A program made the translations under genes and the position numbers. A stretch of 64,000 nucleotides of DNA, from positions 2,728,001 to 2,792,000 of the forward strand of contig OW818645.1 in assembly GCA_942492835.1 (NCBI GenBank), read 5' to 3'. Every line of letters begins with the position of its first letter. Positions within the stretch are counted from its first letter, which is position 1. The notes beneath the pieces are model-generated. The model did not search any database and had not been told where the DNA came from. It saw only the letters and a list, made by a program, of their open reading frames with translations. Below are positions 37,410-45,140 of the stretch, piece after piece. This DNA is from GWB2-37-7 sp942492835 (GTDB taxonomy: Bacteria; Bacillota; Clostridia; Lutisporales; Lutisporaceae).

Positions 37410-37558
37410 CTCTATAATCATAACAATATATAAAAGCTCTTAGAATGTACGGTGTCAATTCCAACAGTAAGCAATTACTGAAAGATGAGAGAGGAACAAG
37501 GTATTGCTATAGCTATATCTAAAACCTCTTTCACCGAAAGAGGTTTTTTTATATGCAA
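37410..37558 (+). pseudogene. Truncated SAM riboswitch (second copy)
   Basis: TATAATCATAACAATATATA and what follows copies 10837-11030, but about 52 bases (10868-10919) are missing. The join reads CTCTTA/GAATGTAC, so the aptamer core (GGGACTGGCCC, AAGCCCGACAACC) is gone. The 3' aptamer strand and the terminator (AACCTCTTTCACCG) remain. The -35 TTGACA is also absent. It cannot bind SAM in the known way. Confidence 0.85.
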
Positions 37559-37685
37559 AAAACTTGAGAAATGGTGATAAACATGAATATAAGTCAATAT
37601 GAAGCAAGAAAGTTGATAATATACATATATATGCCTTTATCATATTTGGAGATAAATAAATTTCTATCTTAAATGAGGTGAAGAC

Positions 37686-38327
37686 ATGATTCAAATAAGA
37701 AGCTTAAGTAAAGTTTTTACAGACAAAAACGGGACATTTAACGCACTGAAGAACATAAATCTCGACATAAAAAAAGGAGATATTTACGGGATTATTGGGC
37801 TTAGCGGTGCAGGCAAATCCACTCTCATCAGGTGCATAAACAGACTAGAGGAGCCAACCTCTGGGAATATATTACTTCATAAGAACTTAAACAAGGTGTT
37901 AAACACTTTAATAAATATAGCACGCTCACTACCATTTATAATACTTATGATAGCAGTTTTTCCTCTAACTAAGCTGTTGGTAGGAACTAGAATAGGAACT
38001 ACTGCAGCTATCGTACCATTGACAATTGCTGCAATACCCTTTGTAGCCAGGCTGGTTGAAGGCTCTGTTAAAGAGCTTCCCTGGGGAGTTGTTGAAGCTG
38101 CATTGTCCTCCATAGTATAAGGAATCACAATGACAATTATAAATCTGATTGGTTACTCAGCTATGGCAGGAGCAATCGGTGGGGGTGGCTTGGGAGATTT
38201 GGCTATACGCTTTGGCTATCAAGGCTTCCAAGAGGATGTGCTTATAGAAACTGTAATTGTATTGGTGATAATAGTTCAACTGGTACAATTTCTAGGAAAT
38301 AAGATATATAAAAGCTTAGTAAAGTAG
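37686..38327 (+). pseudogene. Deleted metN-metI fusion pseudogene
   Basis: The frame starts as MetN (Walker A GLSGAGKST intact). After GNIL, about residue 66, it jumps to about residue 53 of MetI (LHKNLNKVLNTL). The join lies in a shared ATATA stretch. A second deletion of about 66 bases removes the MetI coupling helix after AALS, and TATAAG in place of TATCAG creates a stop at 38118. The last part of MetI (38130-38327) follows in frame. Signature and Walker B motifs are absent, so no working transporter can result. Confidence 0.92.
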
Positions 38328-38373
38328 GAGACTTTATCACTATAAAAAACTAATTGTAAAAAGGAGAGAAAAA

Positions 38374-38391
38374 GATGAGAAGAATAATTTC
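38374..38391 (+). pseudogene. First codons of a metQ copy
   Basis: After AAAAAGGAGAGAAAAAG, ATGAGAAGAATAAT matches the metQ start, then the similarity ends abruptly. The following 38392-38712 holds no gene that I can support. Confidence 0.7.
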
Positions 38392-38728
38392 TCCACTGTC
38401 ACATGGGTCTGTAGCATAATATACATAAAAATGCTTTGCCTAATTAAATCATAGGTAAAATATGTATGCAATATGTACACATAAAAAAATGAAAAATTTG
38501 GACATTTTATCTATTTTGCACTTCTAAGTTAAGCAATCAACTATTGGTTATTAATATTAGTTATCCCGATTATTAGTAGTTATAAAATTAAAAGTGGTAA
38601 CAGATATTACTTATATAAAGAAATATTATGTTTGCTGCGAAAAAGCTTAATCATTTAGAAAAGCAGTAATATATTTTCACAAATGTAAATTAAAAAGTAT
38701 GTTTTGTACGTTTATAATTAAATTTAAA

Positions 38729-38746
38729 ATGTTTAATGCAAAACAT
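38729..38746 (+). promoter_or_regulatory. Shared 18-bp palindrome
   Basis: ATGTTTAATGCAAAACAT ends 14 bases before the ATG of the next gene and directly abuts its AGGAGG. A -10-like TATAAT lies at 38713-38718. It is the same motif as at 3079, 39323 and 49315. Confidence 0.45.
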
Positions 38747-38760
38747 ATAGGAGGACTTCA

Positions 38761-39144
38761 ATGGAAAAACTGATATTTTATAAAAAACATGTTTTGAAAA
38801 AATGGGGTAATTATTACTATAAAAAGGAAGGTCATATAATTAACATATATATAATCAACCCTACAAATTATAAAGAGAATGAAAAAAATAGACTGGTAGC
38901 TTTTATAGAAGAAGGCTGCTATATTGAGAAGCATGGAAGGAGAATAAAAGCCTTTTACTTGCCTAAAGCAAACTTGGATGAAGCCGAGATACACATAGAG
39001 AAGGATAATATATCAACAATAGAGGAAAAAGAATATTACAAGGTAGATTTGGGAAGTGATGGTAGATGGCAGAGATATGCATTTCCTTGCGCTTTGATCT
39101 TAGACAATAAACAAAATGTAGAGGTTATACAAATTGAGCAATAA
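38761..39144 (+). CDS. Hypothetical protein (127 aa)
   Basis: ATG 38761 follows AGGAGG with ideal spacing. The product has no signal peptide or membrane segment. It is rich in aromatic and charged residues (NYYYKKEGHIINIYIIN near residue 17, DGRWQRYAFPCALIL near the end), suggesting a compact beta-rich domain. I recognise no family. Its leader carries the shared palindrome. Confidence 0.55.
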   Translation: MEKLIFYKKHVLKKWGNYYYKKEGHIINIYIINPTNYKENEKNRLVAFIEEGCYIEKHGRRIKAFYLPKANLDEAEIHIEKDNISTIEEKEYYKVDLGSDGRWQRYAFPCALILDNKQNVEVIQIEQ

Positions 39145-39322
39145 CAAGAGCAATATTACTGGGAATATAATCCTAAATATATAAATTTTTTATAACAACA
39201 CAAATATAAAAATGGGCAAACTATATATGTTGTAAAAAAGATTTATCAAATACAAACACAGTAAAAGCATCTGTTTTTGTATAATTGGTAATATACTTTT
39301 CGCAACATATAAACCAAGTAAA

Positions 39323-39340
39323 ATGTTTAGTGTAAAACAT
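39323..39340 (+). promoter_or_regulatory. Shared 18-bp palindrome
   Basis: ATGTTTAGTGTAAAACAT lies 45 bases upstream of the TTG start at 39386; same orientation and half-sites as at 38729. Confidence 0.45.
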
Positions 39341-39385
39341 ATATATATGTCTGATGTGTAACAAATTTGGTTAAGGGGTGATAAT

Positions 39386-40066
39386 TTGGGGCAGTCACTA
39401 GCAAAAAGAATAATATGTAGTGTTTTAGCTTTTAGTATGATGATAGCATCAGGAATTTTTGTTTTTGCCGATCTAGAAAATGGAGTAAATAAAAGTATCA
39501 GGTCTGCAACCTTTGTAATGAGAACTTCAAACCCATCAGTTCACTGTCAAAAGCACGAAGATTTTAAAACAGTTATAAATAAGCTAGTAGAAGAAAAAAA
39601 GCTAAGTAGAGAAAAAGCAGATCAAATTATCAAACGTGCAGAAGAAAAGTTAAAGGAAAAAGAACAAGCAAGTAAGGTAGAAAAGCAAGACAAAAGAAAG
39701 TTCCAAAAGCATCATCTGATAAAAGAATTGAAAAATGAAGGAATAATAAATGATACTGAAGCTGAAGCAATTAGAAGTAAGTTTAGAGAAATAAAAGAAC
39801 AGATTTTGACTGATAAGCTAAATGAAATGGTTCAAAAAGGAACAATTACTCAAATCCAATCAGATAAAGTAAAAATGTATTTTGAAGATGCAGCAAAAGA
39901 GAGAAAAGAAAAATTAAAAGATATGACAGAAGAACAGAAAAAGACTTATTTTAAAGAACACAAAAGAGGTCAAGATGTTATGGAAAAGCTAGTTGAGGAT
40001 GGCATAATAACAAAAGAACAAAGTGAAGAATTAATAAAAGTTTTAATGAATGGACGAAAAGAATAG
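39386..40066 (+). CDS. Secreted helical repeat protein, DUF2680-like
   Basis: The 226-residue product starts at TTG 39386 after AAGGGGTGATAA. The signal peptide runs to about residue 29 (ending VFAD). The mature protein is very rich in Lys and Glu. It contains repeats of the type LVEExKLSREKADQIIKR, EGIINDTEAEAI, KGTITQIQSDKV and DGIITKEQSEEL, each a turn plus helix as in DUF2680-type extracellular proteins. The function is unknown; a cell-envelope coiled or helical protein is likely. A strong terminator follows. Confidence 0.65.
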   Translation: MGQSLAKRIICSVLAFSMMIASGIFVFADLENGVNKSIRSATFVMRTSNPSVHCQKHEDFKTVINKLVEEKKLSREKADQIIKRAEEKLKEKEQASKVEKQDKRKFQKHHLIKELKNEGIINDTEAEAIRSKFREIKEQILTDKLNEMVQKGTITQIQSDKVKMYFEDAAKERKEKLKDMTEEQKKTYFKEHKRGQDVMEKLVEDGIITKEQSEELIKVLMNGRKE

Positions 40067-40101
40067 TAAAAAATATAATATTTGATGTTATTGTAAAATC
40101 G

Positions 40102-40140
40102 ATGCGACCATAAACTGTGAGGTTTATGGTCGCATTATAT
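40102..40140 (+). terminator. Rho-independent terminator
   Basis: Perfect stem ATGCGACCATAAAC / GTTTATGGTCGCAT (positions 40102-40135) with a short loop, followed by a TATATTATTT run. Confidence 0.88.
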
Positions 40141-40302
40141 TATTTATATTTAGCTTATTATACCAGTTTTCTGATCCATTGCTATTCATATCCCAGATAT
40201 AGAATAATATGTTGAAATTATATTAATATATATAGAAATTTACAATATGTTTTGTTATAATAGATATTAATATATTACATATTTAGAAGGTCAGGTAAAT
40301 GA

Positions 40303-41565
40303 ATGAAATATTTGGTAAACGACATAAAAATATTGACAGAGGGTCAACAGCTAGAAAAAGTAATACTTAATAAGTATCCTAACATGACTAAGGATGAAGC
40401 TATAATAGAGTTTGCCTATTTAGCAGATCGTTGCCCTAGCTCTATAGATAGATATAGCCGAAGCAAATTAATAGATTCAAAATCCTTCAAGTTAAGGGCA
40501 TATTTTTTAGCTGGTGCAGAATTCCTAAGTAAAGAAGAACAAATAACTGAATATATTGAAAGTATTTATAGCTGTATTAATAACTATAATAACGAAGAAG
40601 ATATAAAAGTTTTTGATAAACTACGAGATATTTGCGTAACAAATAATTATAACAAGCAGCTAGCAAAGTTATATTGGTGTATAGGAAAGTATTACAATAC
40701 TATGAATAAGTCCAGTATTTCGGTAGAATATTATAAGTTGGGAATAAACATGTATGACAATATAGATGATATGAGAAATAAGATATTAGTAGAAATCGAT
40801 TTGGGTTTAACATATATATTTATAGGAGAATATAAAAAAGCTATAGACATATATGAAAGCATACTTATTGTTCAGTCTAGTTATAATGCTCTTGAACAGA
40901 AGGATTTATTCCTTATCTATTATAGAATGGGAATTGCATTAGTAAATATTGATGAAAACAACAAGGCAAGGAAGATATTTGATAAGTCTTTGACTTATGC
41001 AAATGATAATATATTAAAAGGAAATGTATTAAAGAATATTGGTATATCATATAAAAGTCAGAAACAGTATAAAAAGGCTCTTGAATGTTATAATCAGGCA
41101 TTGGAATGCTTTGATGTATCAGATGCTAGAGATATAAGTATAGTCAAAAATAATATTGCTATGCTTTATCTTGCACAAGGAAAGCTAAATGATGCTTTAT
41201 ATAATATAAAAATAGCTATGGCTATGTTGAATGATGATAAAGAGATGGGATTAAAATACAACTATTTAGATACTTATACATTAATTATGATAAAACGTGG
41301 AGAACCAATGGAAGATTTTGAGCTTTTATTGGATTTAACAGAACGCACATCTGATTATATACAATATAAGAAAAACATATTGCAGGGAATAAAGACATTA
41401 TTAGATTATGGTATAAATTATAAGAATGATAATATATTATTGAGAATACAAAATATTATTATGCAGTTAGTTGATAGAAATGAAAACAATGAGGATTTTG
41501 TATTACATTTAAAAGCTTACCTTGGAGATTTATTCTATTATTATAACAAAAAGAAGGAGGCATAG
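40303..41565 (+). CDS. TPR-domain regulator of RRNPP type, receptor of a peptide signal (copy 1)
   Basis: 420 residues. An N-terminal segment (about 1-70, ILTEGQQLEKVILNKYPNMT then PSSIDRYSRSKLID) looks like a divergent helix-turn-helix. From about residue 110 onward there are several TPR units (KAIDIYESIL, NNKARKIFDKSL, QYKKALECYNQALECF, GKLNDALYNIKIAM). Rap/NprR/PlcR-type regulators bind re-imported peptides with such TPR domains. The stop codon lies one base before the start of a small exported peptide gene, the classic cassette layout. A paralogue is at 54707. A -10-like TATAAT lies at 40256. Confidence 0.8.
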   Translation: MKYLVNDIKILTEGQQLEKVILNKYPNMTKDEAIIEFAYLADRCPSSIDRYSRSKLIDSKSFKLRAYFLAGAEFLSKEEQITEYIESIYSCINNYNNEEDIKVFDKLRDICVTNNYNKQLAKLYWCIGKYYNTMNKSSISVEYYKLGINMYDNIDDMRNKILVEIDLGLTYIFIGEYKKAIDIYESILIVQSSYNALEQKDLFLIYYRMGIALVNIDENNKARKIFDKSLTYANDNILKGNVLKNIGISYKSQKQYKKALECYNQALECFDVSDARDISIVKNNIAMLYLAQGKLNDALYNIKIAMAMLNDDKEMGLKYNYLDTYTLIMIKRGEPMEDFELLLDLTERTSDYIQYKKNILQGIKTLLDYGINYKNDNILLRIQNIIMQLVDRNENNEDFVLHLKAYLGDLFYYYNKKKEA

Positions 41566-41566
41566 T

Positions 41567-41686
41567 ATGAAAAAAATATTGATTTTATTGATTTGCCTAG
41601 GGATATTGATGACTAGTACCCTTACCGTATTTGCAGGCGATGAAGATAATCTATTTAGTGCAACAAGAATAATCATAAATATATAG
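41567..41686 (+). CDS. Exported pro-peptide, candidate quorum-sensing signal (copy 1)
   Basis: 39 residues. ATG 41567 follows AAGGAGG (41554-41560), whose last base precedes the receptor stop codon. The sequence begins MKKILILLICLGILMTS, a Sec signal peptide with probable cleavage after TVFA near residue 23. This leaves about 16 residues that include DEDNLFSATRIIINI. Small secreted precursors encoded directly after TPR receptors are typical Phr/NprX-like signals. The active oligopeptide cannot be defined from sequence alone. Confidence 0.75.
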   Translation: MKKILILLICLGILMTSTLTVFAGDEDNLFSATRIIINI

Positions 41687-41709
41687 AAAAATTAACAAAG
41701 AAAATGTAG

Positions 41710-41744
41710 TGCGACTTAGTAATAAACTAGGTCGCATTTTTCTT
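41710..41744 (+). terminator. Rho-independent terminator of the RRNPP-peptide cassette
   Basis: TGCGACTTAGT / ACTAGGTCGCA with loop AATAA, followed by TTTTTCTTTT. Confidence 0.88.
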
Positions 41745-41994
41745 TTATAAAAATTTACTTTTTTGCATATAAAATAGCTGAAAAAGATTGAAATGGGTTG
41801 AAATAAAACAAAAGTAGACAAAATATGATATAAAAATAAAACCATTCAACAAAGTTATAACTTTATATACTAATTAATTTAATTTGACAGTAAATCAATA
41901 TCCTATAATATGGTACATATGGCAATTGAAAATAATAATGAATTACTATATACTGTAAATGAAATTAAGAATTACATGAATTGGGGAGAAAGAA

Positions 41995-42096
41995 ATGGAA
42001 AACAAAGAAGTTGGTTTAAATGATGAATATATAAATAAACAATTACTAAGTTTAATTGAGCAAACAAAAAGACTGCTATATAGTAGCAATCAATAA
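41995..42096 (+). CDS. Small ORF (33 aa), uncertain
   Basis: ATG 41995 follows GGGGAGAAAGAA; the product (MENKEVGLNDEYINKQLL at the start) is acidic-helical without a signal peptide. Its stop is 9 bases from the convergent end of an XRE regulator. A possible promoter (TTGACA at 41884, TAATAT at 41906) lies upstream. The bases 41745-41880 show nothing clear. Confidence 0.35.
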   Translation: MENKEVGLNDEYINKQLLSLIEQTKRLLYSSNQ

Positions 42097-42105
42097 TGCT
42101 GGCTT

Positions 42106-42519
42106 TTACTTATTAAGCTTAAGCTTTAATATCTCTATTGCAGCAGGAGCTCCATGCTTTAATATTTGTTCAAATGCTTCTTGGGGAATTGGTTGGTTAT
42201 CTGATACTATACCCCCTTGCTCAAGTAGAAATTTAAATTTATCTATTATTTCTTTATATGATTTATATTCTATATTATTAGGGTCTAGACCATCTTCAGG
42301 CGGAATTGCTTCATTTAGCTTATTAGTTCTATTAAGTAAATAGTCTGTAGACACATTAAAGAAATCAGCAAATTTAGTAATAGTTTCTGAGTCAGGCTCA
42401 TTAACACCCTTTTCATATCTATTAATTGTTGCATGAGATGTATTAAATATCTTAGCAAGTTCAATTTGAGTTAATCTTTTTTCTAATCTTAATTTCTTTA
42501 TCTTCTCGCCACTAAACAT
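42106..42519 (-). CDS. XRE-family transcriptional regulator
   Basis: The 137-residue form starting at ATG 42519 is preferred because AGAGG lies seven bases before it; an in-frame ATG at 42591 would add 24 hydrophobic residues. Residues 1-65 are a clear Cro/CI helix-turn-helix (KIKKLRLEKRLTQIELAKIF, TSHATINRYEKGVNEPDSET, FFNVSTDYLL). The C-terminal 70 residues are helical and unassigned. It is convergent with the 33-aa ORF and lies downstream of the germination operon on the same strand, but the start context suggests its own expression. Confidence 0.85.
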   Translation of the reverse strand: MFSGEKIKKLRLEKRLTQIELAKIFNTSHATINRYEKGVNEPDSETITKFADFFNVSTDYLLNRTNKLNEAIPPEDGLDPNNIEYKSYKEIIDKFKFLLEQGGIVSDNQPIPQEAFEQILKHGAPAAIEILKLKLNK

Positions 42520-42633
42520 AAATAATCCTCTTTTCATTTTACATAATTCAATTATAACATATGATAATATATAATAAATAAATTTACGCATAATAAAAGC
42601 TTGGGAAGACCTCTTGGCTTTAGGATCATTTTA

Positions 42634-43731
42634 CTATAGCTTTTTTCTAATTTTACCAACTATAAATATTAGCATAGGGGTAAAAAAACCAAAAAGTGTA
42701 TCGAAGTATGGTGCTATTTTATTAGCAAATGTATCAAGCTCTAGTCTATTGTTGCAAATTCCAAGAGCTGAAATATATAATAGCAGCATGAAAATGTTAA
42801 TAAGATTTTTTGTATCACTTAATTTTAGCAGATGCTTAATCATATTTAAGCATAATATTGGCAATGCACTAAATAGTAAGGTGTCGGATAATACCCAAGT
42901 GGCAACAGTAATAGCTTCAATGTTTTCGATCGTATCAAAATAAGATATTTGTTTAACTGCTGAAAGATAAGGGACAGGAGAACGGGCGGTCACAGAATAC
43001 CCTAATACACCTATTGTTGAAATTAACAAGCCGATCAATATAAAAATAGTAATTAGTATATTCTGTGTCATAATTTTCTTTATATTTTCTTTTTCTATTA
43101 TATTTTCACTAAAAAAGAAAAATATGAAAATAAACGAGAATTCTCCAATAGCTCCAAAGCTTCCATTGACAAGAGGCAATAAATCGTTAACGGATATGGG
43201 GAGTATAGCATCAAGTCTTACTTTGGGAAGCAATGATAAGGTTATAAATGCAAATAGTACAATAAATATTGGTAATAATATTTGTCCCATCCTAGCTATT
43301 GTAACGTTGCTGAAATGCAATATATAAGCAATAAACAAAAGTCCTATAGATATAGAAAAGGTGAAATTTAAATTGGGATAAATTGAGCTGGCTATTCTTT
43401 CTGCACTACTTCGAACAAAAAAACTGAGCGAAAAGAAAATCCATAGCAGATTTAAAACAATAAAAAACTTCCCGATATATTTACCTAATATGTCTTCAAT
43501 TATAATACCTAGGGCTTGGCTTTTATACTTGCTGAAAATACTGTTTATTAGAAGTACGAGTAATCCTAAAGGTATCAAGGCTACCAGTGGCGAAAGCCAT
43601 ATTGCTTCGGTGTTGCTTGAGGCTGCATAAGTTGGTAAAAACTTGACAACAGGAGAAATAATCATAACAACATAAGTCATCGTAAGCTGCGATGTCGTAA
43701 CTTTATCCTTCAACTTTTGAGTATCAGACAT
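42634..43731 (-). CDS. gerAB: Spore germinant receptor permease subunit (GerAB/GerKB)
   Basis: 365 residues with about ten membrane helices, an APC-superfamily transporter fold. The order GerAA, GerAC, small membrane protein, GerAB on one strand identifies it as the B subunit. These proteins sit in the inner spore membrane, where the B subunit binds the germinant (amino acid or sugar). It is the last gene of the operon, 17 bases after the small membrane gene. Confidence 0.93.
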   Translation of the reverse strand: MSDTQKLKDKVTTSQLTMTYVVMIISPVVKFLPTYAASSNTEAIWLSPLVALIPLGLLVLLINSIFSKYKSQALGIIIEDILGKYIGKFFIVLNLLWIFFSLSFFVRSSAERIASSIYPNLNFTFSISIGLLFIAYILHFSNVTIARMGQILLPIFIVLFAFITLSLLPKVRLDAILPISVNDLLPLVNGSFGAIGEFSFIFIFFFFSENIIEKENIKKIMTQNILITIFILIGLLISTIGVLGYSVTARSPVPYLSAVKQISYFDTIENIEAITVATWVLSDTLLFSALPILCLNMIKHLLKLSDTKNLINIFMLLLYISALGICNNRLELDTFANKIAPYFDTLFGFFTPMLIFIVGKIRKKL

Positions 43732-43748
43732 ATCTATTCTCCTCTTCC

Positions 43749-43949
43749 TTAATCAATATTAAATAAATTAAAAATAGTGCCTATTACACTTGCAGTATAA
43801 ACATGAGTACTATAATAATATCCATAGATTATTGTTCCAATAGCAAGCACCAAAAAGGTAGCAAATGCTTTTGGCTGCTTTTCTTCTATTATTTTTCTTA
43901 AATCAAAAAAACTTATAATTAGTACTGCTACTAAAATTGTTGCTAACAA
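43749..43949 (-). CDS. Small two-helix membrane protein in the germination operon
   Basis: 66 residues with two membrane segments (about 2-16 and 27-50) and a short charged loop KIIEEKQPKAF between them. It is encoded between gerAC and gerAB with 17-base spacings, so it is co-transcribed. Small D-type subunits with two helices accompany some GerA-type receptors and can modulate them; assignment here rests on size, topology and position only. Confidence 0.65.
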   Translation of the reverse strand: MLATILVAVLIISFFDLRKIIEEKQPKAFATFLVLAIGTIIYGYYYSTHVYTASVIGTIFNLFNID

Positions 43950-43966
43950 TATATCACCTGCACTTT

Positions 43967-45124
43967 CTATTTGGTACCAGTAGACTCTCGTAATAAATAA
44001 CTTCTGTTGATGTTTGATTCAACTTCAACATTGAAATTAATCTCAGGGAAAAGCTCTCCCCATTTTTCTCGTAGTTCATTTTTTGAGGATGGATATTTCA
44101 TTATGAACTTTGAGATTATGCTAAACATATCTAAATTTTGTTCCTGTGCATATTTTAGTATTTGCTCAATCTCCTTCTTTACCACTTCTTCTTGCTTTGA
44201 TTCTAATATAGGAATATATTGTAATGTGAATATATTCACTCTAGACATGGATTCGGCTATGTTGCTGTTAAACATAATCTTTATAGTACAGCTCATACCG
44301 TTCTTATCTATACGTGGGATAATTTTAGTTTTACTCTCTATAATCTCCATAGATACTTTTTTACCATCTGGGGCGTCTATTAGTATTACTCCAGAAACTA
44401 CAAGGTTTCTTATCCAGCTAATGCCTCTTGATAAATCATCATTCAAAACAGTATAAAGCTTATCTTCTTTAAACACTGCATAACCATGCAAAGAAACCTC
44501 AACCTCGTTTTTGGAGGTACCTTCATGTATATGGAGACAGGGTAGGTACGTGGCAATGGATTTTTTATCAAAAATATATAATGCTTCTGTAAGTGAAACT
44601 TGAGTAGATATAGACGTTTCAGGAGCATCTTCTTCCAGGGATATTAACTTATCTCCTAGGTAAGTGTCACCTGAACTTGTTTTGGTGATGAAATCGAAGG
44701 CTGTACTATCACGAACTATATAAATTTTTGCGTTATATCTGAATTCAGGATTTCGGCTTACAAAATCAAGATAGGGCAATATTCCATCTTTTGCTGTATC
44801 TTCACCAAATAAAATAAATTCTGTATGACCATAGTGTGGCCTTTTATCTGCATAAGTTAAAAGAAGTCTAGATGCTTCAAATACAGTTTCACCATCTGCA
44901 ACTATCATTTCGGATTTGCTTTGACCTCCATTTGTTCCCATATTGCCTTGATTTATAGACTTAGTAGTTAATACTATTCTAACTTTATTTTCACCAATGC
45001 GGTCTATGGCAATTATTCTGACTACAAAGATTTTATCGATTTCAGTATTGGTTAAGCCTAACTGAGAACAACCTGAAATAAAACACAGAGCAATAACTAT
45101 TATAAACACATAAACCTTTTTCAT
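43967..45124 (-). CDS. gerAC: Spore germinant receptor lipoprotein subunit (GerAC/GerKC)
   Basis: 385 residues. The lipoprotein signal ends in FISGC (Cys about residue 19). Conserved GerAC blocks follow: VRIIAIDRIGENKVRIVLTT, GETVFEASRLLLTYADKRPH and GHTEFILFGED. It is anchored on the outer face of the inner spore membrane as part of the receptor. It begins 16 bases after gerAA. Confidence 0.93.
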   Translation of the reverse strand: MKKVYVFIIVIALCFISGCSQLGLTNTEIDKIFVVRIIAIDRIGENKVRIVLTTKSINQGNMGTNGGQSKSEMIVADGETVFEASRLLLTYADKRPHYGHTEFILFGEDTAKDGILPYLDFVSRNPEFRYNAKIYIVRDSTAFDFITKTSSGDTYLGDKLISLEEDAPETSISTQVSLTEALYIFDKKSIATYLPCLHIHEGTSKNEVEVSLHGYAVFKEDKLYTVLNDDLSRGISWIRNLVVSGVILIDAPDGKKVSMEIIESKTKIIPRIDKNGMSCTIKIMFNSNIAESMSRVNIFTLQYIPILESKQEEVVKKEIEQILKYAQEQNLDMFSIISKFIMKYPSSKNELREKWGELFPEINFNVEVESNINRSYLLRESTGTK

Positions 45125-45140
45125 AACATAAACCTCTGTT

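Larger units (their letters stand above)
37410..38384 (+). repeat. Direct repeat of the riboswitch-metN-metI-metQ start region
   Basis: This segment is a deleted copy of 10837-12901 in the same orientation. Matching stretches differ by scattered single bases only, whereas the metI-metQ spacer differs strongly (38328-38360 versus 12841-12865). Together the two copies bracket the biosynthetic cluster and its IS relics. Confidence 0.9.

Noticed and set aside
41881..41911. Strong promoter for the 33-aa ORF
   Set aside because: TTGACA and the best TATAAT are only 14 bp apart; a weaker TAATAT at 16 bp is possible, so it is mentioned only within the ORF entry.
42520..42591. Longer N-terminus for the XRE regulator
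   Set aside because: The ATG at 42519 has a well-placed AGAGG and gives the normal start of the helix-turn-helix; the extra 24 residues are hydrophobic and unlike the family.
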